This document shows, piece by piece, positions 30,130 to 39,913 of a stretch of 64,000 bases of DNA (position 1 is its first letter; each line of letters starts with the position of its first letter). The notes under the pieces were generated by a model, which was not told the origin of the DNA, did no database searches, and worked only from the letters and a program-made list of their open reading frames with translations. This DNA is from Pontivivens marinum. Its GTDB lineage: Bacteria; Pseudomonadota; Alphaproteobacteria; Rhodobacterales; Rhodobacteraceae. The position numbers and the translations under genes are program-made. Location of the stretch: NCBI RefSeq assembly GCF_900231835.1, contig NZ_OCTN01000004.1, positions 124,001 to 188,000 on the forward strand, given 5' to 3'.

Positions 30130-33100
30130 CTATTCTGCGGGACGTGGCTGCTGCGCCGGTCGGAATGGATCAAATGGTTCTGTATCTGTTGGCAGCACGG
30201 CCTGCTCATCCTCGGGCCAATCCCATGCAAAGGCACCGGCCTCGCGCATCGTGCGCCGCCGCTCCGCCTTTAGCCGCATGTCGGCGAGGATGCGTTTGTT
30301 GCCAAGGATACGCCCCCGCACCCAACGCACGATCCATAGGAAGACCACTCCGGCCCACACCCGCGCCGCCAGCATGGCCGGTGTAAAGATCAGTGTCAGA
30401 ACCGTCGCGATACCCAATCCGAACACAACCGCCGTTGCCAACTGCGTCCACCACAGGGCCGTCGGCGCATTGACGGTATAACCGCCCGCCGCGAAATCCA
30501 GGTTAATCCCCAGCGCCATCGGGGCAAGCCCTGCCATTGTCGTGATTGTGGTCAGCAGCACGGGCCGCAGGCGATCCTGTGCAGTGCGCGAAATTGCCTC
30601 TAACCGCGGCATATAGCGGGCATATTCCTGATAGGTGTCGATCAGAACGATGTTGTTGTTCACCACAATCCCCGCCAGCGCGACAATCCCTGTACCGGTC
30701 ATGATGATCGAGAAGGGCTGCTGCATAATCATCATCCCCCACAACGACCCCGCCACCGACATGATGACGGCCAGCAGAACAACGACGGAGTTGAACAGGC
30801 TGTTGAACTGCGCCAACAGGATCACGAACATCAGCCCCAGCGCACCGGCAAAGGCGCTCATCAGGAATGCGCCGCTCTCTGCCTGATCCTCCTGATCGCC
30901 GGTCCACTGCCAATCGACCGAGGCTGGCAGCACGTTTTCGGATTCGAGCCATTGCGTAAGCTCGGCAATCCGCTCGGTCGGGTTCAGCAGAACCAGTTGC
31001 TCGCCCTCGGCCAGTTCCGCATCGGCACCGGCAAAGCGCAGAGTGGTGCCATCGGCGTCAACGATCTTGTACAAATCCGAGGTTACATTGGCCTTAACGT
31101 CGAAATACCGCTCGGAATTATAGCGGTTGATCTCGGCCAGTTTTGGCACAGGCTGGCGCGTGATGAAGTTGGACAATGGCACCAGACCATCGCTGGTGCG
31201 GACCTTCAGGCTGTCCAGCGTGGACAAAATCCGGTCCTCAGCAGGGAAGCGCACGCGGATGTCGATCTCCTCATCCGAGCTATCCACCCGCATCGTGTCC
31301 AGTAAAATGCCGCGCGTGACCAGTTGAACCATTGCGCCAACTGTCGCCACATCCGCGCCGTAGCGGCCAGCGGCCTGCACATGCACGTCGATTTGCCAGT
31401 CGATACCGGGCAGGGGCAGGGTGTCCTCCACATCGATCAGGCCGGGCATTTCGATGAAATGATCGCGCACTGTTGCGGTGGCCTGTTGCAGGTCGCCCCA
31501 ATCCGTGCCGGTCAGGCGCAGATGGACAGGCTTGCCCGAGGCAGGACCCATCGCGGCCTCGGAAATCTCGGCAATGACACCGGGAATTTCGGCAAGGCGT
31601 CCATTGATCTCATCCAGAATATCGTTGCCATCGCGGCGCGTGCCCCATGGCAGCAGTTCGATTTGAACCTGACCGACCGCATCCTTGGGTGCCTGCGCGC
31701 CGCCGGTGTTCTGGTTCAGACCGCCGGAACCGGCAAAGGCAAAGATCGACTCAACGCCGTCCACGCCCATGATCACATCCTCAACCTGCGCGACCAGACG
31801 GTCCTTTTCCTCAAGGCTGAGATTACCGCGCGCCCGCACATAGGCCACGGCGCGCTCCGGCTCCTGCTCGACAAAGAATTCCACGCCGTAATTATTCGAG
31901 CCGAAATAACCGAAGGTGAACCCGACGAAGGCCACAACCCCAATGATCGTTAGCACAGGTGTGATCGGATTCGATGTGTTCGCCCATGTCAGCCAGCCAA
32001 AGGCATTGCGCCGATATCCCGCGCGTGGCGTCTGCATCCGTCCATGGGGTTTCAGCGAGCCACCAACCATCGACACCGCCATAAAGGCGAGCGTGGCCAG
32101 AACCGCCATCACAACAACCGGCGCACCGGCAGGCACTGTCATCATCAGGTACAGCATGGCAACCAGAACGATCCCAGTCACCGCGAACAGCACGACGCGC
32201 ACCATCCAATGCGCCCACGCCCGCAGGCCAGCCGCGCCCCGCTCCAGCAGCCGCGAAACACGTCCCGCGACACCGCCGACAACCGGCAGATAGATCAGGG
32301 ACACCACCAGCGCAGCCGACAGAACAAAGATCAGCGTGACTGGCAACATGCCCATGAACTCACCCGGAATTCCGGGCCAGAACAGCATCGGCAGAAACGC
32401 ACATAGCGTCGTCGCGGTTGAGGAAACGATAGGCCAGAACATCCGCTTGGCGGAATTGGCATAGGCCTGCATCGGCCCCTCACCATCGGAAATCCGCTTA
32501 TCGGCATATTCCACGACCACAATCGCGCCATCCACCAGCATACCTACGGCCAAAATCAGGCCGAACATCACGATGTTGGAAATGGTAAAGCCCAGCACCG
32601 ATAGCAGCGCAAAGGTCAGCAGGAACGAGGTCGGAATGGCAAAGCCAACCAGCAGCGATGACCGCATCCCCAGCGTCGCCAACATCACGATCATCACCAG
32701 TGCGATGGCGGTCAGAACCGATGCCTCAAGCTGGCTAACCATGTCGGCCACATTGGTCGACTCGTCCATCGAGAAATCAACCTGCACCGCATCGCGCAAT
32801 TCCGGCGGCCACAGCGCGACCTGATCCGCAACGGTTTGGCGGATCAGGGCAACGGTGTCGATCAGGTTCACACCCTTACGTTTGACCACCTGTAGGGCGA
32901 CGGTCGTTTCACCGTTATAACGGGCTGTGCCCTGTGCATCCTCGAATGTCAGGCGAATATCGGCCAGATCGCCAAGGGTGATCACGCGGTCGCCGTTCAC
33001 CTTGATCGGCAGGTCGTAAACATCGCTGGGATCGTCAAAGCTGGACGGAACCTTCACGCTGAACGAGGCGCTGTCACTGTCCACGGCCCCCGCATTTACC

Positions 33101-33735
33101 AACTGGTTGTTATTGGTCACCACGGATAGCAATTCCTGCGCGGTGACGTTGTAGGCCTCCAGCCTCAGGGGATCGATTGTGACCTCCAGCATTTCGTCAC
33201 GGTGACCGGCCAGGCCTGCCTCCAGCACCTCGGGCAGGGCCTCCACCTCGGTTTGCAGGTCCTTTACGACGCGCAGCAAAGTACGTTCAGGGACGTTGCC
33301 GGAGAGCGAGACCACGAGGATCGGAAATTCGGAGAAGTTAATCTCAGCAATCGACGGGTCCTCAGCCGCGGCAGGGAAGTCGCCGGTGGCTTGGTCAACC
33401 TTGTCGCGGACCTCGGCGATTGTCGCGGCCTTGTCCCAGCCGAATTCAAATTCCAGCACCACAATGCCGATCCCCTCGGCCGCGGTGGATGACATGTCGG
33501 CCAGACCCTCAAGGTCGCGCAACTCGTTCTCAAGCGGTTGAACTAGCAGGGTTTCCGCGTCCTCTGCACTGACGCCGGGCAGAGGGGCCGTGACGACCAG
33601 AACGGGAATGTCGATGTCGGGCTCACCCTCCTTGGGCAATCCGGCATAGGCCAGAATGCCCGCGGCCAAGGACATGGCAATGAAGGCAAAGATCATCCGG
33701 GCACGGCTGGCGGCCCAATCGATCATTCCGGTCAT
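30130..33735 (-). CDS. RND efflux transporter, inner-membrane pump subunit (AcrB-like)
   Basis: A 1201-residue proton-driven pump of the RND superfamily. Both halves have a large periplasmic domain after the first helix of each half. At the transmembrane-helix-4 position, where AcrB has two aspartates, the sequence reads GMLVDGAIVVVEYAD, so only the first aspartate is kept. The chain is about 150 residues longer than AcrB: two additional hydrophobic segments (VLFAVTGIVLVAMLYLMM and VVVMAVLATLAFMAVSMVGG) lie between the halves, and a charged tail of about 70 residues follows the last helix. Substrate unknown. The start overlaps the adaptor stop by four bases. Confidence 0.9.
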   Translation of the reverse strand: MTGMIDWAASRARMIFAFIAMSLAAGILAYAGLPKEGEPDIDIPVLVVTAPLPGVSAEDAETLLVQPLENELRDLEGLADMSSTAAEGIGIVVLEFEFGWDKAATIAEVRDKVDQATGDFPAAAEDPSIAEINFSEFPILVVSLSGNVPERTLLRVVKDLQTEVEALPEVLEAGLAGHRDEMLEVTIDPLRLEAYNVTAQELLSVVTNNNQLVNAGAVDSDSASFSVKVPSSFDDPSDVYDLPIKVNGDRVITLGDLADIRLTFEDAQGTARYNGETTVALQVVKRKGVNLIDTVALIRQTVADQVALWPPELRDAVQVDFSMDESTNVADMVSQLEASVLTAIALVMIVMLATLGMRSSLLVGFAIPTSFLLTFALLSVLGFTISNIVMFGLILAVGMLVDGAIVVVEYADKRISDGEGPMQAYANSAKRMFWPIVSSTATTLCAFLPMLFWPGIPGEFMGMLPVTLIFVLSAALVVSLIYLPVVGGVAGRVSRLLERGAAGLRAWAHWMVRVVLFAVTGIVLVAMLYLMMTVPAGAPVVVMAVLATLAFMAVSMVGGSLKPHGRMQTPRAGYRRNAFGWLTWANTSNPITPVLTIIGVVAFVGFTFGYFGSNNYGVEFFVEQEPERAVAYVRARGNLSLEEKDRLVAQVEDVIMGVDGVESIFAFAGSGGLNQNTGGAQAPKDAVGQVQIELLPWGTRRDGNDILDEINGRLAEIPGVIAEISEAAMGPASGKPVHLRLTGTDWGDLQQATATVRDHFIEMPGLIDVEDTLPLPGIDWQIDVHVQAAGRYGADVATVGAMVQLVTRGILLDTMRVDSSDEEIDIRVRFPAEDRILSTLDSLKVRTSDGLVPLSNFITRQPVPKLAEINRYNSERYFDVKANVTSDLYKIVDADGTTLRFAGADAELAEGEQLVLLNPTERIAELTQWLESENVLPASVDWQWTGDQEDQAESGAFLMSAFAGALGLMFVILLAQFNSLFNSVVVLLAVIMSVAGSLWGMMIMQQPFSIIMTGTGIVALAGIVVNNNIVLIDTYQEYARYMPRLEAISRTAQDRLRPVLLTTITTMAGLAPMALGINLDFAAGGYTVNAPTALWWTQLATAVVFGLGIATVLTLIFTPAMLAARVWAGVVFLWIVRWVRGRILGNKRILADMRLKAERRRTMREAGAFAWDWPEDEQAVLPTDTEPFDPFRPAQQPRPAE

Positions 33736-34868
33736 TGGGCTGCTCCCGCATCACGCCGCGTGACAGCCACGGCGCGGCCATCGCTGACGAATTCTTGTCC
33801 GACCACGATGATATCAACGCTTTCCGGCAGTCCACCAACCCAGACGCCCGATGCACTGTCGCGGATGACGGAAACGGGGGCGAATTGCGCGGTATCCTCC
33901 ACAACAATCCGCACGCCCAATGCGCCAGTATCATCAAGTGTCAGCGCCGTTTGCGGCAGCAGATGCGCCTGCACACCGGCCAGCGCGATCAGGATTTCAG
34001 CGGTGGACCCGTCGCGCAGAGCACCGGATTCGTTGTCCACCAGAACTTCCACACGGAATGTACGGGTCAGCGGATCGGCGGAGCGTCCGACAAAGGCAAC
34101 CTCGCCAACGACTTCCTCGCCCGAGATCAACCGACCACCTGCCTGCGCACCGACACTGATACGGCCGATATCACGCTCGGACGCGAACCCGACCAGCCGC
34201 ACCGTGCTAAGGTCAAGGATCGTGGCGCAAACCGCACCGGTCTGCATCAGGGTGCCAATCTCGGCTGTGTCGGTTTCCAGAATGCCGGAAAACGGCGCGG
34301 TGATGGTCAGGCGCTCAATCTCGCGCTCGGCGGCCTCAACGGTTGCGATTGCGGCTTCTAGCTGTGCGTGGCGGGAAATTGCGCTGTTTGCTGCGGTCAG
34401 GCCACGTTCCGCCAATTGCGCGGCTGCGGTGTCGTTAGCCTGCGCCTCGCTCAATGCCGCACGGGCCTGTGCCAAGGTGGCGGCGCGAATACCGGGATCG
34501 AGACGGCAAAGCACCTCTCCCTCCTCAATCAAACGTCCCTTGCGTAGCTTTTCGGAAATAACCTGCCCGCTGGTTTCCGCAGCAATGTCTAGGCGACGCG
34601 CTGCCTCAGTCTGTCCACGTAAAACGATACCACTTTGTACATCCTGCTCGGTCGAATGAATCGCAACCACGGCAACGGGGCGGGGCTCCTCTCGTGCCAT
34701 CGGCGATGCGGGGGCGGTTACTGTGTCTACTACAGGTGCCGTTTCAGAGGATTCGCCCTCAATGCCGGGGCGTTGCGGTAAGTAGCTTGTAATCAGCTCG
34801 CGCTCCATCACGAACAAATAAAGCAGTCCACACACGACAATCGCCGTCAGCAAAGGAATGATTTTCAT
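33732..34868 (-). CDS. RND efflux periplasmic adaptor subunit (membrane fusion protein)
   Basis: A 378-residue HlyD/AcrA-type adaptor linking the pump to an outer-membrane channel. An N-terminal anchor helix (IIPLLTAIVVCGLLYLFVM) replaces a lipobox. A lipoyl/biotinyl half-motif (GRLIEEGEVLCRLDPGIRAATL) is followed by a helical hairpin rich in alanine and glutamate, then ITAPFSGILETDTAEIGTL and a beta-barrel domain. The ATG at 34868 has GGAG seven bases upstream; the 27 open codons before it are not family-like. No outer-membrane TolC gene lies in the window, so the pump probably shares one encoded elsewhere. Confidence 0.9.
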   Translation of the reverse strand: MKIIPLLTAIVVCGLLYLFVMERELITSYLPQRPGIEGESSETAPVVDTVTAPASPMAREEPRPVAVVAIHSTEQDVQSGIVLRGQTEAARRLDIAAETSGQVISEKLRKGRLIEEGEVLCRLDPGIRAATLAQARAALSEAQANDTAAAQLAERGLTAANSAISRHAQLEAAIATVEAAEREIERLTITAPFSGILETDTAEIGTLMQTGAVCATILDLSTVRLVGFASERDIGRISVGAQAGGRLISGEEVVGEVAFVGRSADPLTRTFRVEVLVDNESGALRDGSTAEILIALAGVQAHLLPQTALTLDDTGALGVRIVVEDTAQFAPVSVIRDSASGVWVGGLPESVDIIVVGQEFVSDGRAVAVTRRDAGAAQ

Positions 34869-35035
34869 GGTGCGCTCCGGCGTGTTATTATTGCATGGAC
34901 GTTTAATCCAGTTATACGCAGAAATAACGACAGAGTTGCATCGCAACAAGAGTGCTAATGTGATTTAAGTGAACGCCGGTCTCTTTTGTCGCAGGCAATG
35001 TATGCAAGCGCACAAAGATAGATATTTTGAACGGG

Positions 35036-35380
35036 TTACGCGCTCAGCAGGGCCGCCTCAACCGTTGAATCCCAGCCTAGGTGCAGCGAATCCCCGTTCC
35101 GAATAACAGGGCGGACCATTAGTTTCGGCTTGGCCGCCAATTGGTCCTCTGTCTCCGAATGTTTTAGCCAATCGCTTAGCATGCGCCAATCATTTGATTT
35201 GCGATCTACCAAATTATCACCGAACTCCGCGATCAACTCGGCCCATTCCGCCTCAGTCATCGGTTCCTCGCGGATATCGCGGAATGTGACCTGATGGCCT
35301 GCTGCCTCCAGCGTTTTGCGGGCGCGCTGGCTAACTGTGCAGGTGTGCAATCCGTAGATAATCACGGTGGTATCTCCCAT
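35036..35380 (-). CDS. ArsC/Spx-family thioredoxin-fold protein (YffB-like)
   Basis: A 114-residue member of the arsenate reductase/Spx family. The N-terminal active-site region reads GLHTCTVSQRARKTLE with one redox cysteine (residue 14), followed by VTFRDIREEPMT and the conserved LMVRPVI near the end. The short length and the pattern fit the YffB subgroup, whose members may be glutathione-dependent thiol reductases, rather than true arsenate reductase; no arsenic genes are near. It is divergent from the yfgM-bamB-der cluster. Confidence 0.8.
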   Translation of the reverse strand: MGDTTVIIYGLHTCTVSQRARKTLEAAGHQVTFRDIREEPMTEAEWAELIAEFGDNLVDRKSNDWRMLSDWLKHSETEDQLAAKPKLMVRPVIRNGDSLHLGWDSTVEAALLSA

Positions 35381-35495
35381 CTGGTCCGGTTGAAATATCC
35401 GGTATCACGCGCACGTTGGCAAGCACTGGTGAAACGGCTTTGCACCCCGCCGCTACGTCGGATAGGATCGCGCCGAAATTAAAGCGAGGCTTCTG

Positions 35496-36188
35496 GTGAG
35501 CAATACCGATTCATTCCTAGATGAAGTGAGCGAAGAGGTCCGTCGTGACCAGCTCTATAGTTACGCACGCCGCTATGGCTGGATCGCGGTTGCTGCCGTG
35601 GTTCTGATCGTTGGTGGTGCTGCATATAATGAGTATCGCACAGCCGCACAGCGATCCGCGGCTGAGGCGCTCGGCGGTCAGTTGGATGCGGCACAGCAAA
35701 CGACCGATCCTGCCGCGCGCGCCGATCTATATGCAACATTGGCGACGCAGGGCGCGGATGCTGACGTGATTGCAGGCTTTGGGCAGGCGCAGGCCATGGC
35801 AGAGGCAGGCGACGCGGCGGGTGCATCTGCACTGCTGGACGAGTTGCGCAATTCGACCGAGGTATCGCCGCTATATACGGCGCTGGCCACATTGAAATGG
35901 GCCGTTGTGCCGGGGGCCGTGCCGCCCGCGCAGGACCGGATTGATGCGCTGACCACCGTAATTGATGGGGGCAGCCAGATGGGATTGCTCGCACTGGAAC
36001 AACGCGGTTTGGCCTATGTTGAACTGGGCGATATCGAGGCAGCGCATGCCGATTTCGAATTTGCACTGGCAGATCCGTTGACCACAGCGGGATTGCGTGA
36101 TCGTTTAACCCAAATAATAATTGCGACAGGCGGCACCACAGGCGCTGCTGTACTGACTACACCGCAAGTACAGACTAACGGGAACTGA
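35496..36188 (+). CDS. YfgM-like membrane-anchored TPR protein
   Basis: A 230-residue protein with a single N-terminal membrane anchor (about residues 27-46, YGWIAVAAVVLIVGGAAY) and a periplasmic part made of helical repeats (LYATLATQGADADVIAG; LAYVELGDIEAAHADFEFAL). It corresponds by position and layout to YfgM, an ancillary chaperone component at the SecYEG translocon. The start is the GTG at 35496, preceded by GAGG at seven bases. The order yfgM-bamB-der is the same as in E. coli, which supports the assignment although the sequences are diverged. Confidence 0.75.
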   Translation: MSNTDSFLDEVSEEVRRDQLYSYARRYGWIAVAAVVLIVGGAAYNEYRTAAQRSAAEALGGQLDAAQQTTDPAARADLYATLATQGADADVIAGFGQAQAMAEAGDAAGASALLDELRNSTEVSPLYTALATLKWAVVPGAVPPAQDRIDALTTVIDGGSQMGLLALEQRGLAYVELGDIEAAHADFEFALADPLTTAGLRDRLTQIIIATGGTTGAAVLTTPQVQTNGN

Positions 36189-36193
36189 AAATC

Positions 36194-37489
36194 ATGATCC
36201 TTCGTGCATCGTTGATCGCGCTTGGCGCACTGTCGTTGACGGCCTGTGGTCTATTTGGCGAGGACGAGGAACGCATGCCGGGGGATCGTATTCCCGTACG
36301 CCCGCAGGTTGAGCTGAGCACAGGCAGCGGCGACGTTACGCCACTGCCCGTTGCCAGCGTGAATTCCGCGTGGACGCATGAGGGCGGCAGTGCCAGCCAC
36401 CTGATCCCGCATCCTGCATTGCAGCCCACGCTGAGCCGCGCCTTTGCTGTTTCGGTCGGGCAGGGCAGCACTGAGGGCGGGCGGATGACCTCCGGTCCCG
36501 TTGGAAACTCAACTGCGATTTACACTCTGGATGCTGAGGCGCGCGTCACCGCAACTGGCCCAAATGGCCAGCGCCTGTGGTCCCGCTCGCTGATTGCTGA
36601 TGGGCAACCGGCTGAGGAGGGCTTTGGCGGCGGTGTATCGCTGGGGCAGGGCACGCTCTTTGCCACGACCGGATTTGGTGAGATTTACGCGCTGGACGCG
36701 ACAACAGGCGCAGTTCAGTGGCAGCAGCGCGCAGATGCGCCATTCCGAGCCGCGCCAACCGTTGCTGGCCGTCGGGTGATTGCGGTCGCGCGCAATGATG
36801 TTGCAACGGCTTACGATGCTGATTCCGGTCAGATCCTGTGGCGTCTATCCGGCGCACGCGGCGATGCCGGCGTATTGGCAGGATCGCAGGCGGCCACAAA
36901 TGGTGCGCTAATCGTTTTGCCGTTTTCGTCGGGTGAGATGGTCGCAGCCTTTTCCCGCAACGGGCGTCGTGCGTGGGCGGCTGCGATTACCGCGGGCCGC
37001 CGTGGTCTGGCGCGTTCCTCGATCGGGGACGTAACGGGCGATCCTGTGTTTGGCGATGTTGATGTCATTGCTGGCAATCAGTCGGGCAGTCTGGTGTCGC
37101 TGGATGCGCGCTCGGGCCGACGCAACTGGACACATCCTGACGGCGCACAGGATGCAGCGGCCATTGTTGGTCAGGCCGTGTTCTTCGTAACGGATCAGGC
37201 GGAACTGTTGCGCCTGGATCGTGCAACCGGTGCTGTGATCTGGCGAACTCAATTGGCGGAACGTAACGCCGATGATGACGAAATTGCCGCGCGCTATCTC
37301 GGCCCTGTCGTCGCAGGCGGACGCATTTTCGTGGCGAACGGCCATGACGGGATTGAGGTTTTCTCGCCCGAGGATGGGTCCTCTATTACACGGCTTGCGG
37401 TTGCTGGTGGCGTGGCCGGTGCCCCAGCGGTGATCGACAATACACTTTACGTTCTGTCGAATACTGGCACGCTGTACGCCTATCGTTAA
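36194..37489 (+). CDS. bamB: Outer-membrane protein assembly factor BamB (lipoprotein beta-propeller)
   Basis: A 431-residue lipoprotein of the BAM complex that helps insert outer-membrane beta-barrels. A signal peptide ends in the lipobox LTAC (cysteine 18). The mature part is an eight-bladed propeller of PQQ-like repeats, visible as recurrent units such as YALDATTGAVQWQQR, TAYDADSGQILWRL, VSLDARSGRRNWTH and LRLDRATGAVIWRT. It follows the yfgM-like gene by five bases. The end of the message may be marked by an inverted repeat near 37506-37534. Confidence 0.9.
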   Translation: MILRASLIALGALSLTACGLFGEDEERMPGDRIPVRPQVELSTGSGDVTPLPVASVNSAWTHEGGSASHLIPHPALQPTLSRAFAVSVGQGSTEGGRMTSGPVGNSTAIYTLDAEARVTATGPNGQRLWSRSLIADGQPAEEGFGGGVSLGQGTLFATTGFGEIYALDATTGAVQWQQRADAPFRAAPTVAGRRVIAVARNDVATAYDADSGQILWRLSGARGDAGVLAGSQAATNGALIVLPFSSGEMVAAFSRNGRRAWAAAITAGRRGLARSSIGDVTGDPVFGDVDVIAGNQSGSLVSLDARSGRRNWTHPDGAQDAAAIVGQAVFFVTDQAELLRLDRATGAVIWRTQLAERNADDDEIAARYLGPVVAGGRIFVANGHDGIEVFSPEDGSSITRLAVAGGVAGAPAVIDNTLYVLSNTGTLYAYR

Positions 37490-37503
37490 CTACGCCTCAA
37501 GAT

Positions 37504-37534
37504 CATGCAGGTCCGCCACGGCGGGTCTGCATAT
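37504..37534 (+). terminator. Hairpin after bamB, weak terminator candidate
   Basis: ATGCAG-GT-CCGCC is followed two bases later by GGCGG-GT-CTGCAT, forming an imperfect stem with a short internal loop. No T run follows, so it may be an end-stabilising hairpin and not an intrinsic terminator. The rest of the 204-base gap before der shows nothing clear. Confidence 0.35.
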
Positions 37535-37693
37535 GTAGATTAGCATCGCAGGCCGCGCACAGTGACTGCACACTTTCCGTTTGTGCGGTTTGGCCGCGGT
37601 CGTGTCCGCCTTATTGGCGCAGGTGGCGGACTGCCCCTTTCCAACGCGGTGCAAAGGCGTTAAAGCCCACGCTTCGCATCATTGAGTGAGCCC

Positions 37694-39112
37694 ATGTCCT
37701 TTACCCTCGCCATCGTCGGTCGTCCGAATGTCGGCAAATCCACGCTGTTTAACCGGCTCGTCGGAAAGCGCCTCGCGCTGGTCGATGATCAGCCGGGTGT
37801 TACCCGCGACCTGCGGGAGGGTGCTGCGCGCCTCGGCCATCTGCGGTTCAACGTTATGGACACCGCCGGTCTGGAGGAGGCAAGCGACGAAAGCCTACCC
37901 GGCCGTATGCGCGCCCTGACCGAACGCGCCGTGGGTGAGGCCGATCTGTGCCTGTTCATCATCGATGCTCGCACCGGCGTGACGCGCCAAGACCTTGTTT
38001 TCGCGGATATTTTGCGAAAGCGCGCAAATGGCCGTGTGGTCGTTGCTGCAAACAAGGCTGAGGGAAATGCCGGCGATGCGGGCTTCTACGAGGCCTACAC
38101 GCTGGGTCTGGGTGAGCCTGTCGCCATCTCCGCCGAGCATGGTGAGGGCATGGACGAATTGCGCGCCGTGCTGGAACCATGGGCCGAGAAATTCGAAAAT
38201 GAGGTCGCCGAGGTTGAACTGGAGGAGGACGAAGAAGCCACCGATCGTCCCCTGCAAATCGCCGTTGTTGGCCGCCCGAATGCCGGTAAGTCCACGCTGA
38301 TTAACAAGATCATCGGTCAGGATCGCCTGCTAACCGGACCCGAGGCGGGAATCACCCGTGATTCTATCGCCGTCACCACCAAGTGGGGCGAGCGCGATTT
38401 CCGTATCTTCGACACGGCCGGTATGCGGCGTAAGGCGAAGGTACAGGAAAAGCTTGAGAAACTCTCGGTTTCCGATGGCCTGCGCGCCGTAAAATTTGCG
38501 GAGGTTGTGGTCGTCGTCCTCGACACCTCGATCCCGTTCGAAAGCCAGGATTTGCGCATCGCCGATTTGGCGGAGCGTGAGGGCCGCGCCGTGGTCTTTG
38601 CCGCGAACAAATGGGATGCTGAGGATAACCGCGCCGAGAAACTGTCCAGCATGAAGGAGCAGCTCGACCGTTTGCTGCCCCAGCTTTCAGGCACACCCCT
38701 GATCACCGTTTCGGCGCTGACAGGTCGTGGTCTGGACCGTCTGCGTGAGGCGATCGAGAAGCAGCATGAGATCTGGAACAAGCGGATTTCGACTGGCAAG
38801 CTGAACCAATGGCTGATCGATATGGTCGCCAGCCACCCGCCGCCCGCACCGGGTGGTCGCCGTATTCGTCTGCGTTATATGACGCAGGCCAAAACGCGCC
38901 CGCCGACCTTTATCGCGTTCTGTTCCCTGCCTGAGGATTTGCCGACCGCGTATAAGCGTTTCTTGGTCAATGGTTTGCGCCGTGACTTTGACATGCAGGG
39001 CGTGCCGATCCGTCTGGAATTGCGCAAGCGTGAAAACCCCTACGCTGATCGTAAGGTTCACCGCGCGACAAAACTGCGTAAGCGGGCCGGTTTCAAAGAT
39101 AACGAATATTGA
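37694..39112 (+). CDS. der: Ribosome biogenesis GTPase Der (EngA)
   Basis: A 472-residue protein with two tandem GTPase domains, required for late assembly of the 50S subunit. The first domain has [13 protein letters not shown] and NKAE; the second has [16 protein letters not shown] and NKWD. They are joined by an acidic linker ([11 protein letters not shown]) and followed by the KH-like C-terminal domain ([14 protein letters not shown]). The start [12 protein letters not shown] at 37694 is the family start; a TTG four codons earlier is in frame. Confidence 0.96.
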   Translation: MSFTLAIVGRPNVGKSTLFNRLVGKRLALVDDQPGVTRDLREGAARLGHLRFNVMDTAGLEEASDESLPGRMRALTERAVGEADLCLFIIDARTGVTRQDLVFADILRKRANGRVVVAANKAEGNAGDAGFYEAYTLGLGEPVAISAEHGEGMDELRAVLEPWAEKFENEVAEVELEEDEEATDRPLQIAVVGRPNAGKSTLINKIIGQDRLLTGPEAGITRDSIAVTTKWGERDFRIFDTAGMRRKAKVQEKLEKLSVSDGLRAVKFAEVVVVVLDTSIPFESQDLRIADLAEREGRAVVFAANKWDAEDNRAEKLSSMKEQLDRLLPQLSGTPLITVSALTGRGLDRLREAIEKQHEIWNKRISTGKLNQWLIDMVASHPPPAPGGRRIRLRYMTQAKTRPPTFIAFCSLPEDLPTAYKRFLVNGLRRDFDMQGVPIRLELRKRENPYADRKVHRATKLRKRAGFKDNEY

Positions 39113-39126
39113 GTGGGGTTGCGCTG

Positions 39127-39801
39127 CTATTGCAGCAGCGCAACCAGCTTTTCCGCCTCGGTGCGAATATCTGCGAGGGTATCGCGATTCTCACCGGGGT
39201 GAAAACGTGCACGTACTGCCGTTGCCATTGGCGCGGGGGCGTGCAGGGATACTTTAGGCCCGATTTGCGCAGATTCTGCCTGCCAGCTTTGCCATAGGGC
39301 GCGCTGTGCTGCCTTGGACGCGCCATATCCACCATGATAGGCCGCACCAACCATCGGATCGTCGGGTAAGATTGCGTGGCCGGTATCGGAGGCCTTCAGC
39401 AGCGGCTCCAACATTGTTACCAGCCGTTGTGCAGCGCGCCAGTTTACCGCAATGGATTTGTCCAATTCCTTAACCGCGACATGGGCGGCGGGGGATAGCG
39501 GCGCGGCATAGATTGCCGTGTGAACCCAGCCATCAACCCGGCCCCAACGCTCATGAATTGACAGGCACATACGCTGCAAACCGGCATCGTCGGCAATATC
39601 CAATGGCACCAGCGTGATCTCACCCGGCAACGTGTCCACAACGTCGGCCAGGTCCTCTAACCCGCCGACGGTGCGCGCCAACGCCACCACATGTGCCCCA
39701 CGCGCGGCAGCAACCTCAGCTACGCCGCGCCCCAGCCCGCGAGAGGCCCCTGTGACCAGAACAATTCGTCCGGCCAGATTCTGTGTGATTTCCTGTGTCA
39801 T
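39127..39801 (-). CDS. SDR-family oxidoreductase
   Basis: A 224-residue short-chain dehydrogenase. The cofactor motif is TGASRGLGRG near residue 18, and the catalytic pair appears as YGASKAA. The usual NNAG motif of strand 4 is altered to HTAIYAAPL, and the serine of the triad is not obvious in its normal place (AILPDDPMVGAAYHGG), so catalytic competence is uncertain. It converges with der, whose stop lies 14 bases away, and is divergent from bioY. Substrate unknown. Confidence 0.75.
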   Translation of the reverse strand: MTQEITQNLAGRIVLVTGASRGLGRGVAEVAAARGAHVVALARTVGGLEDLADVVDTLPGEITLVPLDIADDAGLQRMCLSIHERWGRVDGWVHTAIYAAPLSPAAHVAVKELDKSIAVNWRAAQRLVTMLEPLLKASDTGHAILPDDPMVGAAYHGGYGASKAAQRALWQSWQAESAQIGPKVSLHAPAPMATAVRARFHPGENRDTLADIRTEAEKLVALLQ

Positions 39802-39913
39802 GCCCTGCTTTTGCCCCGCATCGCGCAGCGGTGCAAGACGTCGTGCGCGTTGACATCGCGCCGCAACATCGGCAGACCTAATGACAGAAAAAACACAGCC
39901 GAGGAAAACCGTT

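Noticed and set aside
39802-39913. BioR operator before bioY
   Set aside because: No TTATAGATAA-type palindrome is present in the gap.
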